The notes beneath the pieces were generated by a model. That model was not told the DNA's origin. It was given only the letters and a program-made list of their open reading frames with translations, and ran no database searches. A DNA stretch of 64,000 bases from Sequoia sempervirens (lineage: Eukaryota > Streptophyta > Pinopsida > Cupressales > Cupressaceae): positions 570,691,328-570,755,327 of the forward strand of contig VDFB02193867.1 of assembly GCA_007258455.2 (NCBI GenBank). Reading direction: 5' to 3'. The position numbers and the translations under genes were made by a program. Each line of letters starts with the position of its first letter. Within the stretch, counting starts at the first letter, position 1. Shown here piece after piece: positions 60,101 through 64,000 of this stretch.

Positions 60101-60466
60101 TCTTGTAAACCCTATAGTTTGTGCTTTGGTCGGTTTAGGGTTGCAATGTTAAAGTCAATAGCATAGCATTTGGTTTGGCATATTACCAAGCCTTTTTGTT
60201 AGCTTGAAAGTTAGTATGGGTGTTGTGTATGGTTCAATGTTCGGTATGATCTTCATTGTTAAAATAAATGCTAGTGATGGTGCAGTTTGGTTCAGCTTTG
60301 TTGTCTATTAGCTACTATGGGGTTTTTGGGGTGGTCTACAATTTTGTATTTGGCTCTGGTGGTCGGATTTTGATGGTTCCTGCAATACAAACATTTTGTA
60401 AATTTCCTTTTAAATCAATACAAACTACTCTTACGTATCAAAAAAAAAAAAATTTATTTAAAGTTT

Positions 60467-61096
60467 ATATCTTCATTCAACTTGTGTTCAATCAAAATTT
60501 TAATTATAATTAACAAATAAAAAATATCTCAAGTTAACAAATTAAAATATTTTCTTTCTTAAACATAATTTTTTTAATAAATTGATTAATCTTTTAAAAT
60601 TTATAGGTGTAGAAAAGGGGGGTTTGCTACTCATGAGTCTATATTCTCAAGAGAATCCCAAGGGGTGAACTACCCTAAACTACATCAAGGAACATAGCAA
60701 GAATTTTAGGATCAGAAAGAGTAGATCATGAAGGTTTTTGGGATAGACTAATGAGTTATTGGCCAAAGGACGTCAACACAACAAATGGATGGTGGTACGA
60801 TGTGCTAGAGTCCCAAGGGAACGCCAATGTCTTGTACAGACCAGAAAACTGAGTTTATTATAGAAAATGACAAAGCGACTACTAACAATCAGATTGCTAA
60901 GAACTCTTAGAATGCGAGAAAGTAATAGAATATAATAGAACTAGAATAAAGTAAAGGATAGAACTAAAGAGGATAGAGAAATAAAACTTCTCATGAAAAC
61001 CCAAATAATGAAGCCTCCAACACATGAATATCTTCAATACCTGCATATGTAAGATCAAGAGAAAATGTTGGGTCTATATAGGGGTTTGCCTTAGTC
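60467..61096. other. Spacer between LINE and CACTA element
   Basis: AT-rich, with no protein-like frame. It includes gggtctatataggggtt (61070), a TATA-like word without context. Confidence 0.4.
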
Positions 61097-61129
61097 CACT
61101 AGTACAGAAAAAATAATGTGACTGAGAAA

Positions 61130-61770
61130 ACTACTAAAAACTGCTTATAAATGACTGAACATGGCCGCGTGACCAATAGTAGTTTATTGCTAGTCATTTA
61201 TAACGCGACTGAATTGATGACTAAACCGCTTTTAGTCATTTGGTTGATCGATTTGGTCATTAATTTAGTCGCTCGATTGATTGATTTGGTCATTGGTTTA
61301 GTCATTTGAGGAATCAACTTGCTCGTTAATTTAGTCGTTTGATTGCTCAATTTGGTCGTTGATGTAGTTGTTAATTTGATTGATTTGGCAGTGTGTAATT
61401 TAGTTGTAAATTTAGTCATTGAATGTTTTAAACTGGTCACTTATTTAGTCATTTTTTTATTCACTAGTATATTTTGTCATTAATTAATCATTGATTGATG
61501 TTAATTGGTCACTTATTTAGTCATTTTTATTCATTGATTTCCGTCCATTGGTAGTGTATTTAGTCATTAATTTTAATCGTCATTTTGATCAATTTGGTAG
61601 TTTATTTAATTGTTTTTGCTCACTGATTTCTGTCAACTGATAGATATATTGATACATTGTTTATTAATTGCATAATCATTGTATTTAATCAGATTTATTA
61701 ACATTGATTTCTATCAATTTGTAGTATATTTAGTCAATTGGTAGTTTATTTAATTGTTTTTGTTCACTGA
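61130..61770. repeat. Subterminal repeat array of the CACTA element
   Basis: Variants of tttagtcatt, tttggtcatt and tttagtcg(t/c)t recur more than 15 times, mostly every 12-30 bp, densest at 61190-61450. In En/Spm these subterminal repeats bind the TnpA-type protein. Confidence 0.8.
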
Positions 61771-62469
61771 TTTCTTCCTATAAGTGTTAAAAATGAGACA
61801 ATTCTTTAATTGAGGTTTAAACATATAAAAACACAGAAAAACACAATCAATCATTCATTTGCACATAATGAAAGGACTATTAAGAAGGAAAAATATTGAA
61901 ATTTTATTGAGAAAACGTGTTCTTATAGCAGATACAAGACATAAATGTGTCTTTGCTTTGAAAAAGTATTGTTACAAAGTGTATGTCTCAATGCTATGAC
62001 TGGGAAAACTGAGTTACAATACATTTTTTTAGTTATGCAAGATATTACAATTTTGATGACAATTCTATGTTGCAACTTATTTGTAGCTGCACATACATGT
62101 ATGTTGCACTCTCTGCAACTTTTGCTCTTCTCTACACCTCTTTATATGCTCTATATTTACTTCTTTTTCTACACCAGGGCTATTTTCTGCATCTACTGCT
62201 TACACAACAACATATCCCCTCTTTTATAATGCACCAATTTGAATCAGCAGAACCCAAACAAAAAGAACAAAAAACATAATCAAGGGTTTTACATTACAGG
62301 TGCAGTAAGATAGAACATTCTCTGTTCTACTCACAGAATGTACACCCAAATCAATTTTTTTGGATTTTGTTTGGGTTCAACTTATTGAGGCTCAATACAT
62401 TCTTTGTCTGCAACTTCACTGTCCACACTCTATTGTTGCTAACCCTTCTTTTTATCTTCTACACTTACA

Positions 62470-62750
62470 ACTAACTCTATAGTTTTTTTCAAATATTTTA
62501 GTGGCCATCGTATGAAGGTCCCTAGTTTCTCTTTTAGACAAACAACTCCATCTATTTTCTCTGGATGAGGAATGGGCATGTTACTTGATACCTATAAAAT
62601 ACATACATTTGCATCTCCTATTCCTTTCAATTTGACTCCATGTACAATAGATAGTAAGTGACTATGCCCAATGCCCACAACGAAACCATCATGCAAATCA
62701 AACACCTAAACTATATCCCCTTCTTGGAGTTTATCAATAAATGTCTGCAA
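62470..62750 (-). pseudogene. CACTA-associated coding exon (DUF8039-like block)
   Basis: After an acceptor (tgtttttgcag, minus strand) the frame reads TFIDKLQEGDIV, then FDLHDGFVVGIGHSHL, VHGVKLKGIGDAN, PIPHPEKIDGVVCLKEKLG and FIRWPLKYLKK, with two TAG stops. The pattern of a short beta segment, a Pro-His/Asn-Pro motif and a terminal I(A/R)WP is that of the small domain accompanying plant CACTA transposase-24-type ORFs. The assignment is by pattern only. Confidence 0.5.
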
Positions 62751-63799
62751 AAACAAAAAAAATACACATTATATTAAGATATAAAACACACATTATATTG
62801 TTTTTGATAGTTGTATGTAATGTCTTATGTTTTGGAATAAATCAGTTTTTGTGTGTGCTTTTATAAAACACTCTATTACAACTAAGCTCTAAGCTTCTAT
62901 ATGTAAGTAATATGTTCTCCCTTAATTCCATAATCTATGTATACTAGCTAATTACACTTCACTACTATTCTAATGTCCAACTTCTATCAAATAGGTAATG
63001 ATTACCCTTATTTACATAATAAAACCATTACTTACTTGAATAGTACTTACTTGCATGTGGTTTCATAGCACTCACCTCGAGTTCAACATGACTACCACTA
63101 TGAATATCATGTGTATGCTCCTCAAGTTCATCATCATAACCACTATCAACATTATTTTAGACATTAAGTTGTATAGCTTTGCAGAGAGTTCTATTGATAG
63201 AACCTTTTTCTTTTTGTCCTTCTTTCATATAATTTCTCTACATCATGTGGTTTAATCATCATGCAAAAATTAATATAAGTCAAGTAAAAAATGCAAGAGC
63301 TATAAATTTTTATCCAAAAGAACATTTTAAGCATGAAGAATGACAAAACATTGGGACAGATAACTGAAAAATATTATATTAATTACCTCAACTTCAAGAC
63401 AACTAAGATGACTGTGTTGTGCATTCTTGTCCACTTCATCACTATCAATATTGGCAGCTTTGTTGACACCCTTATTTTTGTTTTCCTATTGCTTTGAAAA
63501 AATTTCTCTACATGTGGTTTAACCATCATGTAAAAAAATATACAAAGCATTCAATAGTTAAGTAAAGAATGCAAGCTATAATTTTTTCCAAAAAAACATT
63601 TTATGGATCACTCCAACAATAAAGAAACTAGGTTGGATTCTTCTACACTCAAATTTCAATAATCTACATATTAAGAGGCATTTGCATATAGAACTGTCAA
63701 ACAAGAAGAAATGAGATCAATAGAGCCTCTTACCTCATCTGAATCCATGGATTTATGCTCATTTCATGCAGAAACCTTAGGGTTAACGGTTTCAACCAA
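62751..63799. other. CACTA interior without recognised exon
   Basis: Two related stretches (63110-63250 and 63400-63530) share accatcatg.aaaaa and ttctctacat.atgtggttt words, i.e. an imperfect internal duplication of about 290 bp spacing. No confident coding. Confidence 0.35.
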
Positions 63800-63985
63800 C
63801 TATGTAACTTGCTGACTGAGACCTAATATGCAACTCATTACCTTTTGGTACCCTAGTTCATATGAGTTGACATGATCTACATAGGCTCCTACTAGGCATT
63901 GAACAGATGGCTGTGAAATATTTGTTGATGAACTAGATTTCAACTTCATCCTACTCTTAGATTTACTAGCATCTAGTGTTTCCAT
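63745..63985 (-). CDS. Putative CACTA-encoded exon, unidentified
   Basis: ATG at 63983-63985 opens a Ser/Lys-rich segment (KSKSRMKLKSSSSTN), then VGAYVDHVNSYELGYQKVM and a Leu/Gln/Val helix. It is weakly coiled-coil and has no known motif. It lies upstream (minus strand) of the DUF8039-like exon, so both may belong to one spliced CACTA gene. Confidence 0.3.
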
Positions 63986-64000
63986 ATAATTGACAATATC

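Larger units (their letters stand above)
52151..60453 (+). mobile_element. LINE (L1-clade non-LTR retrotransposon), nearly full length, dead
   Basis: Starts gtggtccag at 52151 and ends in a poly(A) run at 60440-60452. Flanks ttatttaagttt (52139-52150) and ttatttaaagttt (60454-60466) form a 12-13 bp target-site duplication with one inserted A. Order: short 5' UTR, ORF1 (52172-53445), ORF2 (53882-58960) and about 1.5 kb of 3' sequence. Many stops of all three kinds break it. A 0.96-kb insertion with inverted ends sits at 56225-57183. Confidence 0.85.
61097..64000 (-). mobile_element. CACTA (En/Spm) transposon, one end and partial interior; continues past the window
   Basis: The terminus cactagtacagaaaaaat at 61097 matches the CACTAC(A)AGAAAA terminal inverted repeat of plant CACTA elements, preceded by gtc as a possible 3-bp duplication. 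Adjacent subterminal DNA (61130-61770) is packed with short tttagtcatt/aatgactaaa repeats in both orientations, as in this superfamily. The interior has a minus-strand coding fragment at 62470-62750. The other terminus is outside the window. Confidence 0.75.

Noticed and set aside
1..64000. CRISPR arrays, tRNA or rRNA genes, riboswitches
   Set aside because: No regularly spaced identical repeats, cloverleaf or rRNA-like conserved stretches were seen, and the DNA is nuclear plant repeat sequence.

Overview
The window looks like repeat-dense nuclear DNA of a seed plant with a very large genome; a conifer or other gymnosperm is my best guess. The reasons are layers of LTR retrotransposons nested in each other, LTRs of 1.3-2 kb, scattered host-gene fragments (PDS5, SUN-domain, Lsi2-type transporter, PPR), GT-AG exon borders, and LINE, hAT and CACTA remnants. 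No bacterial, organellar, rRNA, tRNA or CRISPR feature is visible. Almost no frame is intact, so most coding entries are pseudogenes inside mobile elements.

Layout. 1-1143: minus-strand LTR. 1144-2847: copia-like debris and a minus-strand hAT transposase pseudogene. 2848-10.8 kb: an LTR-like start, a long leader with repeat arrays (MADS-like palindromes, then about 16 copies of ATGCGCCC), and a 1,105-codon frame of unknown function (element A). 11.25-27.7 kb: a four-level nest. An outer copia gag is split by copia-1 (11599-27230). Copia-1 holds two solo LTRs and a full minus-strand LTR element B (16023-24729). Element B is itself hit by a solo LTR (20160-22064). 27.7-31.1 kb: unassigned sequence and an LTR end, followed by an unidentified exon-like fragment. 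32.1-35.85 kb: a non-autonomous LTR element (C). 36.9-39.5 kb: two plausible plus-strand host loci, the terminal exon of an Lsi2-like transporter and two exons of a small membrane protein. 40.9-42.9 kb: a minus-strand SUN-domain gene remnant. 43.45-45.06 kb: a plus-strand LTR. 45.1-49.3 kb: a copia element with gag and protease but no visible integrase or reverse transcriptase. 49.4-49.7 kb: a PPR pseudogene. 52.15-60.45 kb: a LINE with 3' poly(A) and probable target-site duplication, interrupted by a 0.96-kb element with inverted ends. 61.1-64 kb: the 5' end and part of a CACTA transposon that runs off the window.

The most unusual signals are these. (1) Elements A and B carry long frames (about 1,105 and 1,195 codons) in which all 14 premature stops I found are TAG. 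(2) Element B's long frame begins with a PDS5-like cohesin-cofactor segment just downstream of its primer binding site, so it appears to be a host-gene capture. (3) The LTR family shared by A, B and several solo LTRs carries 15 copies of a palindrome that fits an extended MADS-box (CArG/MEF2-like) site, mostly 170-400 bp from the LTR 5' end. All coordinates, homologies and identities were read by eye; no search was run.
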